A program made the translations under genes and the position numbers. A DNA stretch of 41,466 nt. It comes from Mycobacterium sp. AT1. GTDB taxonomy: Bacteria; Actinomycetota; Actinomycetes; Mycobacteriales; Mycobacteriaceae. Where the stretch lies: contig NZ_MVOC01000111.1 in the NCBI RefSeq assembly GCF_002043095.1, positions 1-41,466 on the forward strand, in the 5' to 3' direction. The notes below the pieces were generated by a model. That model was not told the DNA's origin. It saw nothing but the letters and a program-made list of their open reading frames with translations, and did no database searches. Below, in pieces: positions 8,639-16,788 of the stretch (the first letter of the stretch is position 1; the number at the start of each line of letters is the position of its first letter).

Positions 8639-9017
8639 TCGAATTGAATTGCGCGGCTTGACCGTTCGTGGAAATCACGGCGTGTTCGACTACGAACGTC
8701 GTGACGGTCAGGACTTCGTCGTCGACGTCACGGTCTGGATCGACCTCGCCGCCGCGGCGGCCAGCGACGACCTCGCCGACACCGTCGACTACGGGGCACT
8801 CGCCCAGCTGGCGGCGGACATCGTCGCCGGCCCGCCCCGCAACCTGATCGAGACGGTCGCCGCCGAGATCGCCGACGCGGTGATGGCCGACGAGCGGCTG
8901 CACGCCGTCGAGGTCGTCGTACACAAACCAGAAGCGCCGATTCCGTTGACGTTCTCCGACGTGGCGGTGGTGGCGCGGCGATCGCGCCGCGGCGGGCGCG
9001 CCGGCACGCCATCGTGA
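8631..9017 (+). CDS. folB: Dihydroneopterin aldolase FolB
   Basis: Converts 7,8-dihydroneopterin to 6-hydroxymethyl-7,8-dihydropterin and glycolaldehyde. The 128-residue product begins MADRIELRGLTVRGNHGV-like, the same start as M. tuberculosis FolB (Rv3607c), which decides for GTG at 8631 rather than the in-frame GTG at 8619. The conserved glutamate-containing NHGVFDYERRDGQ segment, the TVDYGALAQ tyrosine region, the LIETVAAEIAD helix and the catalytic lysine in VVVHKPEAPI are all visible. It overlaps folP by 8 bp and folK by 4 bp. Confidence 0.95.
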   Translation: MADRIELRGLTVRGNHGVFDYERRDGQDFVVDVTVWIDLAAAAASDDLADTVDYGALAQLAADIVAGPPRNLIETVAAEIADAVMADERLHAVEVVVHKPEAPIPLTFSDVAVVARRSRRGGRAGTPS

Positions 9018-9529
9018 CCCGCGTCGTCGTGTCGATCGGCTCGAACGTCGGCGACCGCCTTGCCTACCTGCGGTCGGTGGTCGACGGGTTCGGGTCTGCC
9101 GTCCGCGCCGTGTCACCGGTGTACGAGACGGACGCGTGGGGCGGCGTCGAGCAGGGGCCGTTCCTCAACGCCGTCGTGATCGCCGAGGACGCCGCGCTTG
9201 ACTGTCGTGCATGGCTGCGCCGCGGGCAGGAACTGGAACGGTCGGCCGACCGTACGCGCGAAGTCCACTGGGGTCCAAGGACTCTCGACGTCGACCTGAT
9301 CACGTGTCACTCCGGCGACGACGAAGTGACGAGTACCGACGAGGTGCTGACGCTCCCGCATCCGTACGCGCATCAGCGGGCCTTCGTGCTCGTCCCGTGG
9401 TTGGCCGCCGACCCGGAGGCCACGTTGACGGTGAACGGAGCGTCGCAACCGGTCCGACGGCTGCTCGCCGACCTGGACGCGGGCGAGCGCGACGGCGTCC
9501 GTCCCGTCGCCGACGTCCTGGCCCGCTGA
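9014..9529 (+). CDS. folK: HPPK (6-hydroxymethyl-dihydropterin pyrophosphokinase) FolK
   Basis: Transfers pyrophosphate from ATP to 6-hydroxymethyl-dihydropterin, giving the substrate for FolP. The 171-residue protein has the N-terminal SIGSNVGDR motif, the pterin-stacking segment VSPVYETDAWGG, and the metal-binding signature GPRTLDVDLI followed by LPHPYAHQRAFVLVP. The GTG at 9014 overlaps the folB stop codon as GTGA. It corresponds to M. tuberculosis Rv3606c. Together with folE, folP and folB, it completes the local set from GTP to dihydropteroate apart from the phosphatase step and PABA supply. Confidence 0.95.
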   Translation: MTRVVVSIGSNVGDRLAYLRSVVDGFGSAVRAVSPVYETDAWGGVEQGPFLNAVVIAEDAALDCRAWLRRGQELERSADRTREVHWGPRTLDVDLITCHSGDDEVTSTDEVLTLPHPYAHQRAFVLVPWLAADPEATLTVNGASQPVRRLLADLDAGERDGVRPVADVLAR

Positions 9530-10006
9530 ATGGTCCCGACCCGCAAACGGGATCTCACGATCGCGACCGTCGTCCTGGCGATCCTCGGCTACGTCGTCAC
9601 GTGGCGGCTGTTCGGGTCGTTCCCCCCGATCAGGGTCTTGACCGGAGTGTCTCTGCTCGGGGTGGCCGTCGCCGTGGCGGCCTGGGCGTTCTACCTCAGG
9701 TCCAAGATCGGCGACGGCAAGATCGGCGTCGGCCCCGGCCGGGTTCACCCGTTGGCCGTGGCACGCGCCGTGATGATCGCGAAGGCGTCCGCGTGGGTCG
9801 GGGCGTTGGCCCTTGGTTGGTGGTTGGGGGTGAGCGCATTCTTCGTGCCGAACCGGAGCGTCCTGCGAGTCGCAGGCGAAGGCAGTGTCGGTGCGGTGCT
9901 GGCCGCCCTGAGTGCGCTGGCCCTGGTGCTCGCCGCCCTCTGGCTCGAGCATTGCTGCAAGTCGCCGGACGAGCCGCCCGACGACGCGGACGGCGTGCTC
10001 GGTTAG
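9530..10006 (+). CDS. DUF3180 membrane protein (Rv3605c-like)
   Basis: A 158-residue integral membrane protein with four predicted hydrophobic segments: about residues 9-25, 33-58, 82-103 and 121-142. The C-terminal tail is acidic (DEPPDDADG). It matches the DUF3180 family that follows folK in mycobacteria and other actinomycetes. The ATG directly abuts the folK stop, so it is almost certainly translated from the folate operon message. No catalytic motif is visible. A role near folate export, transport or membrane physiology is only a guess from gene order. Confidence 0.85.
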   Translation: MVPTRKRDLTIATVVLAILGYVVTWRLFGSFPPIRVLTGVSLLGVAVAVAAWAFYLRSKIGDGKIGVGPGRVHPLAVARAVMIAKASAWVGALALGWWLGVSAFFVPNRSVLRVAGEGSVGAVLAALSALALVLAALWLEHCCKSPDEPPDDADGVLG

Positions 10007-10059
10007 CTCGCCCGAGCAGCTGACCAGGAGAATCGCCGACGCGGTCGGTACGCGATGAG

Positions 10060-10084
10060 GACTGTCACAGGTACAGTCGGCCCA
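10060..10084 (+). promoter_or_regulatory. Candidate leaderless promoter with inverted repeat
   Basis: TACAGT at 10072-10077 fits the mycobacterial -10 consensus TANNNT and lies six bases before the ATG at 10084, the spacing of leaderless mRNAs. No Shine-Dalgarno sequence is present. The -10 overlaps the right arm of an inverted repeat GACTGT-N7-ACAGTC (10060-10078), which could be an operator. No binding factor is assigned. Confidence 0.4.
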
Positions 10085-11454
10085 TGACCGAACCGACTCG
10101 TGGGGCCCGCGCGCGGCGCGGAAACCGCAGGCCGGGCTCGTTGCTGCTGACGGCTTTGCTGGTACTTGCCATCGTGTCGAGTTCGGCCCTGGTGTTCACC
10201 GACGAGGTGGCGCTGTTGAAGCTTGCCGTGGTCGTCGCCCTGTGGGCGGCGGTGGTCGGTGCCTTCGTGTCGTTCATCTACCGACGGCAGGCCGATCTCG
10301 ACCAGGCGAAGTCCCGCGACCTGAAGTTGGTGTACGACCTGCAGCTGGATCGGGAGATTTCGGCGCGGCGCGAGTACGAGTTGTCCATCGAGACGCACCT
10401 GCGCCGCGAACTCGCCTCGGAGATGCGGGCCCAGACGTCCGACGAGGTAGCCAGCCTCCGCGCCGAACTGGCGGCGCTGCGCGCGAATCTGGAGATCATC
10501 TTCGACACCGATCTGCAGAGCAGGCCGGCCATCGAGACCGAACGAACCACCGTGCACAGGTTCGGGGACTGGGACGCCGTACCGCAGGCGACGCAGGAAC
10601 GCGACGACGACCGGAGCTTCGGCCCCGGCCGGGTGATCAGCAGCCGCATCGACACCCAGGACACGCCGGCCGCCGACGCCATCGTCGGTGACGACAGCGA
10701 TCCCAACACCGAGGAAAGCCCGATCATCGACGTGCCCGCGGAGCCGCAGCCCGAGGGTGACGAGTGGGGACCGTTGTTGTCGGGCGGCGCGCACCGGCGC
10801 GCATCGGAACAGGAACGCGCCGCCGCCGCGTGGCGCCCGCCGGCCGCCGAGGAGCCACGGCCGGAGGGCAGACGACGCGCGCCGGAACCGTTTCCGCCGC
10901 CGCCGCCCAGCGCGCCGGTTCGGGAGCCGGTCAACAGGCACGAACCGGTGGAATCGGATTGGCGGCCAGCTCCCGCCCAGGGTCAGTTCATCCCCGCCGG
11001 AGCACCGGGGAGCAACTGGACGTCCCCCGTCGTGGAGCCCGACACCTCCGACACCCTCGACACCTCGGCGACCGCTGACCCCGTCGACCAGGTCCCACCG
11101 CCACCGCCACCGCCACCGCCGGCGATGACGTCGCCGCCAACGGAAGCGCCTCGCCCTGGGCGCCACTACACGGGCGACCACAAGGTGGAGACCGCCGCCG
11201 AATCCGCCAGGCGCGCCCGCCATGCGGCCGCCGCGGAGGATGCCGAGGCCGCTCGCCGCACACCGCCGACGCTGGCTACTCCGACCCCTCCTCAGCCCGA
11301 GGCTCCCGAGGTGCCACCCGCACGGCATCGCGGTGCCGACGAGCCGGAAGAACCGGCGGGCCAGCACATCGGCGGCCAGCCGGTCTCCGAGCTGATGGCT
11401 CGTCTGCAAGCCAACGGCACCGGAGGCGGCCGTCGTCGGCGCCGCGACGAGTGA
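10084..11454 (+). CDS. Membrane protein with coiled coil and Pro-rich tail (Rv3604c-like, DUF6779)
   Basis: A 456-residue protein matching M. tuberculosis Rv3604c in layout. A basic N terminus is followed by two transmembrane segments (about residues 19-37 and 43-62). Next comes a charged, probably coiled-coil stretch (about 68-145, with LQLDREISARREYEL and RAELAALRANLEI). The remainder is a long disordered Pro/Glu/Ala/Arg-rich tail including a run of eight or more prolines near residue 340-350. The topology suggests that the coiled coil and tail are cytoplasmic. No enzyme motif is seen. It lies between the folate and pantothenate genes in all mycobacteria I know of; its function is unknown. 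A possible leaderless promoter sits immediately upstream. Confidence 0.85.
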   Translation: MTEPTRGARARRGNRRPGSLLLTALLVLAIVSSSALVFTDEVALLKLAVVVALWAAVVGAFVSFIYRRQADLDQAKSRDLKLVYDLQLDREISARREYELSIETHLRRELASEMRAQTSDEVASLRAELAALRANLEIIFDTDLQSRPAIETERTTVHRFGDWDAVPQATQERDDDRSFGPGRVISSRIDTQDTPAADAIVGDDSDPNTEESPIIDVPAEPQPEGDEWGPLLSGGAHRRASEQERAAAAWRPPAAEEPRPEGRRRAPEPFPPPPPSAPVREPVNRHEPVESDWRPAPAQGQFIPAGAPGSNWTSPVVEPDTSDTLDTSATADPVDQVPPPPPPPPPAMTSPPTEAPRPGRHYTGDHKVETAAESARRARHAAAAEDAEAARRTPPTLATPTPPQPEAPEVPPARHRGADEPEEPAGQHIGGQPVSELMARLQANGTGGGRRRRRDE

Positions 11455-11499
11455 GTTAGTCTCGACGCTCACAACCACTAGCCTGCGAGGTCGTCTGCG

Positions 11500-12435
11500 A
11501 TGGTGCAGCCCGACGGACTGCGTCCGGCCCGGCTCGCGGTGGGCATCATCTCCGCAGGCCGGGTGGGGACGGCCCTTGGCGTTGCCCTCGAGCGGGCCGA
11601 GCACGTCGTCGTCGCATGTAGCGCGATATCGCGAGCGTCGCGTCAGCGGGCCGAGCGCCGACTCCCCGACACCCAGGTGCTGCCCGTCCAAGACGTCGCC
11701 GCCAATGCCGAGTTGCTGATCCTGGCGATCCCCGACGTCGAACTCGCCGGAGTCGTCGCGGGACTGGCCGCCACGGGATCGGTCCGGCCGGGCACCATCG
11801 TCGTGCACACCTCGGGAGCCAACGGCATCGCCGTGCTCGCCCCGCTGGCCGAACTCGGGTGCATCCCGTTGGCGATTCACCCCGCGATGACGTTCACCGG
11901 CTCCGACGAGGACCTGACCAGGCTCTCCGGCGCGTGCTTCGGCATCACCGCGGCCGACGACGTGGGGTACGCGGTCGCCCAGTCGTTGGTGTTGGAGATC
12001 GGTGGCGAGCCATTCGGCGTGCCGGAGGACGCCCGGCCGCTCTATCACGCAGCGCTGGCCCACGGGGGCAATCACGTCGTCACCGTGGTTCTCGACGCGG
12101 TCGAGGCGCTGCGTGCCGCACTCCGCGGGCAGGAACTCCTCGGCCAGGAAGCCGTCGGCGACGCCCCAGGCGGCATCGCCGAGCGCGTCCTCGCGCCGCT
12201 GGCGCGCGCGTCGCTGGAGAACGCGTTGCAACGCGGTCAGTCCGCACTGACCGGACCCGTGGCCCGCGGTGACTCCGCCGCCGTCACCCGTCATCTCCAC
12301 GCCCTCGAGGACGTGGATTCCGCACTCGCACAGGCATACCGGGCCAACTCACTGAGGACGGCGCAGCGGGCACATGCCCCGGCCGACGTATTCGACGCGC
12401 TGACAGACCAGCCGAATGAAGGGGGTCGCCCGTGA
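11500..12435 (+). CDS. Rossmann-like/DUF2520 oxidoreductase (Rv3603c-like)
   Basis: A 311-residue protein with an N-terminal dinucleotide-binding fold (VGIISAGRVGTALG, residues ~13-26) and a helical C-terminal DUF2520 domain (LYHAALAHGGNHVVTVV; LTGPVARGD). The fold resembles 3-hydroxyacid/ketopantoate reductase-type dehydrogenases, with HPAMTFTG in the middle. It overlaps panC by four bases (GTGA), as in other actinomycetes, so a role in pantoate or CoA synthesis, such as an alternative ketopantoate reductase, is a reasonable inference but not shown by sequence alone. A weak promoter, TTAGTC-17-TAGCCT (11456-11484), lies upstream of the ATG. Confidence 0.88.
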   Translation: MVQPDGLRPARLAVGIISAGRVGTALGVALERAEHVVVACSAISRASRQRAERRLPDTQVLPVQDVAANAELLILAIPDVELAGVVAGLAATGSVRPGTIVVHTSGANGIAVLAPLAELGCIPLAIHPAMTFTGSDEDLTRLSGACFGITAADDVGYAVAQSLVLEIGGEPFGVPEDARPLYHAALAHGGNHVVTVVLDAVEALRAALRGQELLGQEAVGDAPGGIAERVLAPLARASLENALQRGQSALTGPVARGDSAAVTRHLHALEDVDSALAQAYRANSLRTAQRAHAPADVFDALTDQPNEGGRP

Positions 12436-13376
12436 GCGTCCACAAACCGCCGAAGTTCGCCGCAGGTGAGCTCAACGTCTACACCAAGGTCCGGGACGTC
12501 GCCGACGTCTCCCGCGCGCTTCGCACCACCGGACGACGCGTCGTCCTGGTGCCGACGATGGGGGCGCTGCACGAGGGTCACCTGGCTCTGGTGCGGACGG
12601 CCAAACGCGTGCCGGGTGCGGTCGTGGTCGTGTCGATCTTCGTCAACCCGTTGCAGTTCGGCGCTGGCGAGGATCTCGACGCCTATCCCCGGACGCTTGA
12701 CGACGACGTGGCGCTGCTTCGGGGCGAGGGTGTCGAGATCGTGTTCGCGCCCACCGCGGCCGACATGTATCCGCACGGTCAGCGGACGACGGTTCAGCCC
12801 GGCCCGCTCGGCGCCGAGCTCGAAGGTGCTTCCCGCCCAACGCACTTCGCGGGGATGCTCACCGTCGTGCTGAAGCTGCTGCAGATCGTCCGACCCGATC
12901 AGGCGTTCTTCGGCGAGAAGGACTACCAGCAGTTGGTGCTGATTCGGCAGATGTCGGACGACCTCGATCTCGACGTCAAGATCGTCGGAGTGCCGATTGT
13001 GCGAGAAGCCGACGGGCTCGCCATGTCCTCGCGCAACCGGTACTTGGACTCCGACCAGCGCGAGCAGGCGGGAGCCCTGTCGGCGGCGCTGCTCGCCGGC
13101 ATGTACGCCGCCTCCCATGGCGCGGCGGAGGCGCTGGACGCCGCCCGCGCCGTGCTCGTCGAAGTGCCTGATCTCGAGGTCGACTACCTCGAGATCAGGG
13201 ACCCGTGGCTGGGTCCGACGCCAGCGGAGGGATCCGCCAGGATGGTGGTCGCCGCCAAGATCGGCACCACCAGGTTGCTGGACAACATCGCGGTCGACGT
13301 CGGCGCGGCAGCGGGAATCGACGGGCATTCGCGCGTCGAATCGGGTCAGAGCCGCGAACTGCCGTGGAGGAATTGA
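12432..13376 (+). CDS. panC: Pantothenate synthetase PanC
   Basis: ATP-dependent condensation of pantoate and beta-alanine to pantothenate. The 314-residue product matches M. tuberculosis PanC (Rv3602c). The HIGH-equivalent motif is in PTMGALHEGHLALV, the pantoate-binding segment is NPLQFGAGEDLDAYPRT, FFGEKDYQQL follows, and the KMSKS-like loop is READGLAMSSRN. The C-terminal dimer domain ends LPWRN. The start is GTG 12432, overlapping the DUF2520 gene. Normally panD (aspartate 1-decarboxylase, the beta-alanine source) follows; here coaX begins only five bases after the panC stop. Confidence 0.96.
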   Translation: MSVHKPPKFAAGELNVYTKVRDVADVSRALRTTGRRVVLVPTMGALHEGHLALVRTAKRVPGAVVVVSIFVNPLQFGAGEDLDAYPRTLDDDVALLRGEGVEIVFAPTAADMYPHGQRTTVQPGPLGAELEGASRPTHFAGMLTVVLKLLQIVRPDQAFFGEKDYQQLVLIRQMSDDLDLDVKIVGVPIVREADGLAMSSRNRYLDSDQREQAGALSAALLAGMYAASHGAAEALDAARAVLVEVPDLEVDYLEIRDPWLGPTPAEGSARMVVAAKIGTTRLLDNIAVDVGAAAGIDGHSRVESGQSRELPWRN

Positions 13377-13380
13377 CGCC

Positions 13381-14196
13381 GTGCTGCTCGCGATCGACGT
13401 CCGCAACACCCATACCGTCGTCGGACTGATCTCCGGTTCGGGCGACCACGCAAAAGTGGTGCACCACTGGCGCATTCGCACCGAGGCCGAGGTCACCGCT
13501 GACGAGTTGGCCCTGACGATCGACGGTTTGATCGGCGACGACGCCGAACGGCTGACTGGCGCGACCGGGTTGTCGACCGTGCCGTCGGTGCTGCACGAGA
13601 TTCGCGTGATGCTCGACCAGTACTGGTCTTCGGTGCCGCACGTGCTCATCGAGCCGGGCGTGCGGACGGGCATCCCGTTGCTCGTCGACAATCCCAAGGA
13701 AGTCGGCGCCGACCGGATCGTCAATTGCCTTGCGGCGTACCAGAAGTACGCCAGTGCGGCGATCGTCGTCGACTTCGGGTCGTCGATCTGCGTCGACGTG
13801 GTGTCGGCCAAGGGGGAGTTCCTCGGCGGAGCCATCGCGCCGGGCATCCAGGTGTCCTCGGACGCGGCGGCCGCCCGGTCGGCGGCCCTGCGTCGGGTCG
13901 AGTTGACCCGCCCGCGTTCGGTGGTCGGCAAGAACACCGTGGAGTGCATGCAGGCCGGCGCGGTGTTCGGCTTCGCGGGCCTGGTCGACGGTCTGGTCAG
14001 CCGGATTCGATCCGACGTCGACGGCTTTGCGGGCGACGACGTCGCGATCGTGGCCACCGGACACACGGCGCCGCTGTTGCTGCCCGATCTGGACACCGTT
14101 GCGCACTACGACCAGCACCTCACCCTGGAGGGTCTGCGCCTGGTGTTCGAGCGCAACCAGAACGACGGCCGGAGCAAGCTCAGACCGGCTCGCTAG
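13381..14196 (+). CDS. coaX: Type III pantothenate kinase CoaX
   Basis: Putative pantothenate kinase of the ASKHA fold, 271 residues, highly similar to M. tuberculosis CoaX (Rv3600c). Motifs are the N-terminal phosphate loop (AIDVRNTHTVVGL, with Arg in place of the usual Gly of DxGNT as in other mycobacteria), PKEVGADRIVNCLAAY, and DFGSSICVDVVSAKGEFLGGAIAPG. The GTG at 13381 is preceded by GGAGG ten bases upstream inside the end of panC. From the literature, M. tuberculosis relies on CoaA, and its CoaX was reported to lack detectable activity, so activity here should not be assumed. The usual downstream neighbour lysS is 12 kb away because of an inserted operon. Confidence 0.95.
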   Translation: MLLAIDVRNTHTVVGLISGSGDHAKVVHHWRIRTEAEVTADELALTIDGLIGDDAERLTGATGLSTVPSVLHEIRVMLDQYWSSVPHVLIEPGVRTGIPLLVDNPKEVGADRIVNCLAAYQKYASAAIVVDFGSSICVDVVSAKGEFLGGAIAPGIQVSSDAAAARSAALRRVELTRPRSVVGKNTVECMQAGAVFGFAGLVDGLVSRIRSDVDGFAGDDVAIVATGHTAPLLLPDLDTVAHYDQHLTLEGLRLVFERNQNDGRSKLRPAR

Positions 14197-14235
14197 CCCC
14201 GTTTCTCCCAGTTTCGGACTCCCCGTTTCTTCCTG

Positions 14236-14264
14236 TTGACGTGTGACGTCCGCGGGAGAATCAT
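14236..14264 (+). promoter_or_regulatory. Candidate promoter of the choline operon
   Basis: TTGACG (14236-14241) and AATCAT (14259-14264) are separated by 17 bp, 51 bases before the preferred start codon of the first operon gene. The -35 element is good and the -10 weak. The preceding coaX-operon gap also contains a 10-bp direct repeat, CCCCGTTTCT, at 14197-14206 and 14221-14230. Either element could be a target for the IclR regulator, but that is not shown. Confidence 0.35.
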
Positions 14265-14305
14265 GTGTTGCGCATCGCGTGAGCGTTGCGCTCCATGCAA
14301 CAGTC

Positions 14306-14318
14306 GGAGGATTCCTTG
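14306..14318 (+). promoter_or_regulatory. Shine-Dalgarno deciding a TTG start
   Basis: GGAGG at 14306-14310 lies five bases before TTG 14316, which immediately precedes the FAD-binding strand (AAPKVVVIGAGIVG). The in-frame ATG at 14295 and TTG at 14286 have no comparable ribosome-binding sequence, so 14316 is preferred. Confidence 0.6.
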
Positions 14319-16775
14319 GCAGCCCCCAAGGTCGTCGTCATCGGTGCGGGAATCGTCGGAAGCTCGTTGGCCGACGAACTCACCGCCCGAGGCTGGACCG
14401 ACGTCACCGTTGTCGACCGCGGTCCGCTGTTCGCCACGGGTGGGTCGACGTCGCACGCCCCCGGTCTGGTGTTCCAGACCAATCCGTCGAAGTCGATGTC
14501 GGAGTTCGCGAAGTACACCGTCGAGAAGTTCAGTGCCCTCGATCATCCCGACGGCTGGGCCTTCAACCCGACGGGCGGACTCGAGGTGGCGTCGACCCCG
14601 GAGCGCTGGGCCGATCTGCACCGCAAGGCGGGCTGGGCCCAATCCTGGGGCATCGCAGGCGAACTTCTGACCGCAGGGCAATGCGCGGAGATGCACCCCC
14701 TGCTGGACGCCGACCGCATCCTCGGCGGGTTCCACACTCCCACCGACGGTTTGGTCAAGGCGATCAGGGCCGTGGAGGCCCAGGCGCGCGCGGCGACCGC
14801 CCGCGGCGCGACGTTCCGCCCCCACACCGAGGTGCTCGGCATCGTCGACGACGGCCGCAAGGTGACGGGCGTTCGGACCGCCGACGGCGTCATCCCCGCC
14901 GACGTCGTCGTGTGTTGTGCCGGGTTCTGGGGCGCCCAGCTGGCCAAGCAGGTCGGTCTCGTCGTGCCGCTGGTCCCGATGGCGCACCAGTATGCGACGA
15001 CCGGCCGGATCGAACCGCTCGTCGGCCGCAACACCGAACTGACCGAGGCCAGGCTGCCCATCCTGCGTCATCAGGATCAGGACCTGTACTTCCGGGAGCA
15101 CGTCGACCGGATCGGGATCGGGTACTACGGGCACGACCCGATGCCAGTCGACATGTCATCCCTTGCGGCCGACACTGCAGGCGAGCAGATGCCGTCGATG
15201 CTTCCGTTCACCGAGGAAGACTTCGCCCCCGCCTGGCGAGAGTCCACGAAACTCCTTCCCGTGCTCTCCGATTCGAAGGTAGAGCAGGGATTCAACGGGA
15301 TCTTCTCGTTCACCCCCGACGGCTTCTCCATCATGGGTGAGCACCGCGAGCTCAGCGGCTTCTGGGTCGCGGAGGCGGTCTGGGTGACGCACTCGGCTGG
15401 CATCGCCAAGGCCACCGCGGAATGGATCGTCGACGGCACCCCGTCGGTCGACGTCCACGAATGCGACCTCTACCGCTTCGAGGACGTCGCCCGCACCGAC
15501 GACTTCATCCTGACGACCAGTTCGCAGGCGTTCGTCGAGGTGTACGACATCATCCATCCGCATCAGTTTCGCGACGCGCTGCGCGGGCTCCGTACCAGCC
15601 CGTTCTACGCGCGTCAGCAAGAGCTCGGCGCCTTCTTCTTCGAAGGTGGGGGCTGGGAACGGCCGGCCTGGTACGAGGCGAACGGCGAACTGGCGCAACG
15701 GCTCCGCGACGAGGGCCTGGCGTTCCCCGAGCGCGACGAATGGTCGGCGAAGTTCTGGTCGCCGATCTCGATTGCCGAGGCCCACTGGACCCGCCACCAC
15801 GTCGCGATGTACGACATGACGCCGCTGACCCGTTACGAGGTTGCGGGCCGCGGTGCGGTCGAGCTGCTGCAGCGGCTGACCACCAACAACGTCGACAAGA
15901 GCGTCGGGTCGGTCACCTACACGATGATGCTCGACGAAACGGGCGGCGTCCGAAGCGATCTCACCGTCGCCCGGCTGGCTCCCGACCGTTTCCAGGTCGG
16001 CGCCAACGGGCCAACCGACTTCGACTGGCTCACCCGTCACCTGCCCGAGGACGGCAGCGTGACGGTCCGCGACGTCACCGGCGGCACGTGCTGTGTCGGC
16101 CTGTGGGGGCCCGCGGCCAGGGACCTGGTTCAGCCGCTGTGTCATGACGACCTCTCCCATGATGGCTTCAAGTACTTCCGCGCCATGTCGACTCATCTCG
16201 GCGCCATCCCGGTGACCATGATGCGGGTGTCCTACGTCGGCGAACTCGGGTGGGAGATCTACGCCGACGCGGCATACGGGGCCGCGCTGTGGGACCTGTT
16301 GTGGAACGCCGGGCAGGACCACGGCGTCATCGCCGCAGGCCGGATCGCCTTCAACAGCCTGCGCATCGAGAAGGCCTACCGTTCGTGGGGCACCGACGTG
16401 ACGGCCGAGCACCTTCCCGCGGCGGCCGGACTGGACTTCGCCGTCCGGATGACCAAGGACGACTTCGTCGGCAAGGCCGCTCTGGAAGCGGCCCCACCGC
16501 CAGAAAAGGCATTGCGCAGCATCGTCTTCCACGACCCGACGGCCGTGGTGCTCGGCAAGGAGCCGGTGTTCCTGGACGGCTCCCCGGACTGTGCCGGCTA
16601 CGTGACCAGTGCCGCCTACTCGGCCACGATCGGGCGTTGCATCGCCTACGCGTGGCTCCCCGCGTCCACCGCGCCGGGTGACGTGGTCGCCGTCGACTAC
16701 CGAGGTAGCCGCTACGGCGCAACGGTGCACGCCGAGCCGATAGTGGACCCCGAGATGGCCCTAATTAGGCGATGA
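14316..16775 (+). CDS. Dimethylglycine oxidase/sarcosine dehydrogenase-like flavoprotein with GcvT domain
   Basis: An 819-residue bifunctional flavoenzyme closely resembling dimethylglycine oxidase of Arthrobacter globiformis (about 830 residues). An N-terminal DAO-type FAD domain (VVVIGAGIVGSS) contains TSHAPGLVFQTNPSKSMSEF; His47 in this segment aligns with the His covalently linked to FAD in that enzyme. A middle FAO_M-type segment follows (~360-430), then GcvT aminomethyltransferase N- and C-terminal domains (~430-819, with RYEVAGRGAVELLQRL, SYVGELGWEIYA and RIEKAYRSWGTD). The expected reaction is oxidative demethylation of N,N-dimethylglycine (or sarcosine), with the methyl carbon passed to tetrahydrofolate as 5,10-methylene-THF. 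It is the first gene of a seven-gene operon and is followed 13 bp later by the Rieske oxygenase. The exact substrate, dimethylglycine versus sarcosine, cannot be fixed by eye. Confidence 0.9.
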   Translation: MAAPKVVVIGAGIVGSSLADELTARGWTDVTVVDRGPLFATGGSTSHAPGLVFQTNPSKSMSEFAKYTVEKFSALDHPDGWAFNPTGGLEVASTPERWADLHRKAGWAQSWGIAGELLTAGQCAEMHPLLDADRILGGFHTPTDGLVKAIRAVEAQARAATARGATFRPHTEVLGIVDDGRKVTGVRTADGVIPADVVVCCAGFWGAQLAKQVGLVVPLVPMAHQYATTGRIEPLVGRNTELTEARLPILRHQDQDLYFREHVDRIGIGYYGHDPMPVDMSSLAADTAGEQMPSMLPFTEEDFAPAWRESTKLLPVLSDSKVEQGFNGIFSFTPDGFSIMGEHRELSGFWVAEAVWVTHSAGIAKATAEWIVDGTPSVDVHECDLYRFEDVARTDDFILTTSSQAFVEVYDIIHPHQFRDALRGLRTSPFYARQQELGAFFFEGGGWERPAWYEANGELAQRLRDEGLAFPERDEWSAKFWSPISIAEAHWTRHHVAMYDMTPLTRYEVAGRGAVELLQRLTTNNVDKSVGSVTYTMMLDETGGVRSDLTVARLAPDRFQVGANGPTDFDWLTRHLPEDGSVTVRDVTGGTCCVGLWGPAARDLVQPLCHDDLSHDGFKYFRAMSTHLGAIPVTMMRVSYVGELGWEIYADAAYGAALWDLLWNAGQDHGVIAAGRIAFNSLRIEKAYRSWGTDVTAEHLPAAAGLDFAVRMTKDDFVGKAALEAAPPPEKALRSIVFHDPTAVVLGKEPVFLDGSPDCAGYVTSAAYSATIGRCIAYAWLPASTAPGDVVAVDYRGSRYGATVHAEPIVDPEMALIRR

Positions 16776-16788
16776 CCAGAGGAACGCG

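Noticed and set aside
11090..11135. CCGCCA tandem repeat as a minisatellite
   Set aside because: It encodes the polyproline run in the Rv3604c-like protein and is explained by coding composition.
14197..14230. 10-bp direct repeat CCCCGTTTCT after coaX as an insertion footprint
   Set aside because: A short direct repeat flanking nothing large; no matching copy near lysS to support target-site duplication.
14286..14315. Earlier starts (TTG 14286, ATG 14295) of the dimethylglycine oxidase
   Set aside because: Neither has a ribosome-binding sequence, while GGAGG lies five bases before TTG 14316.
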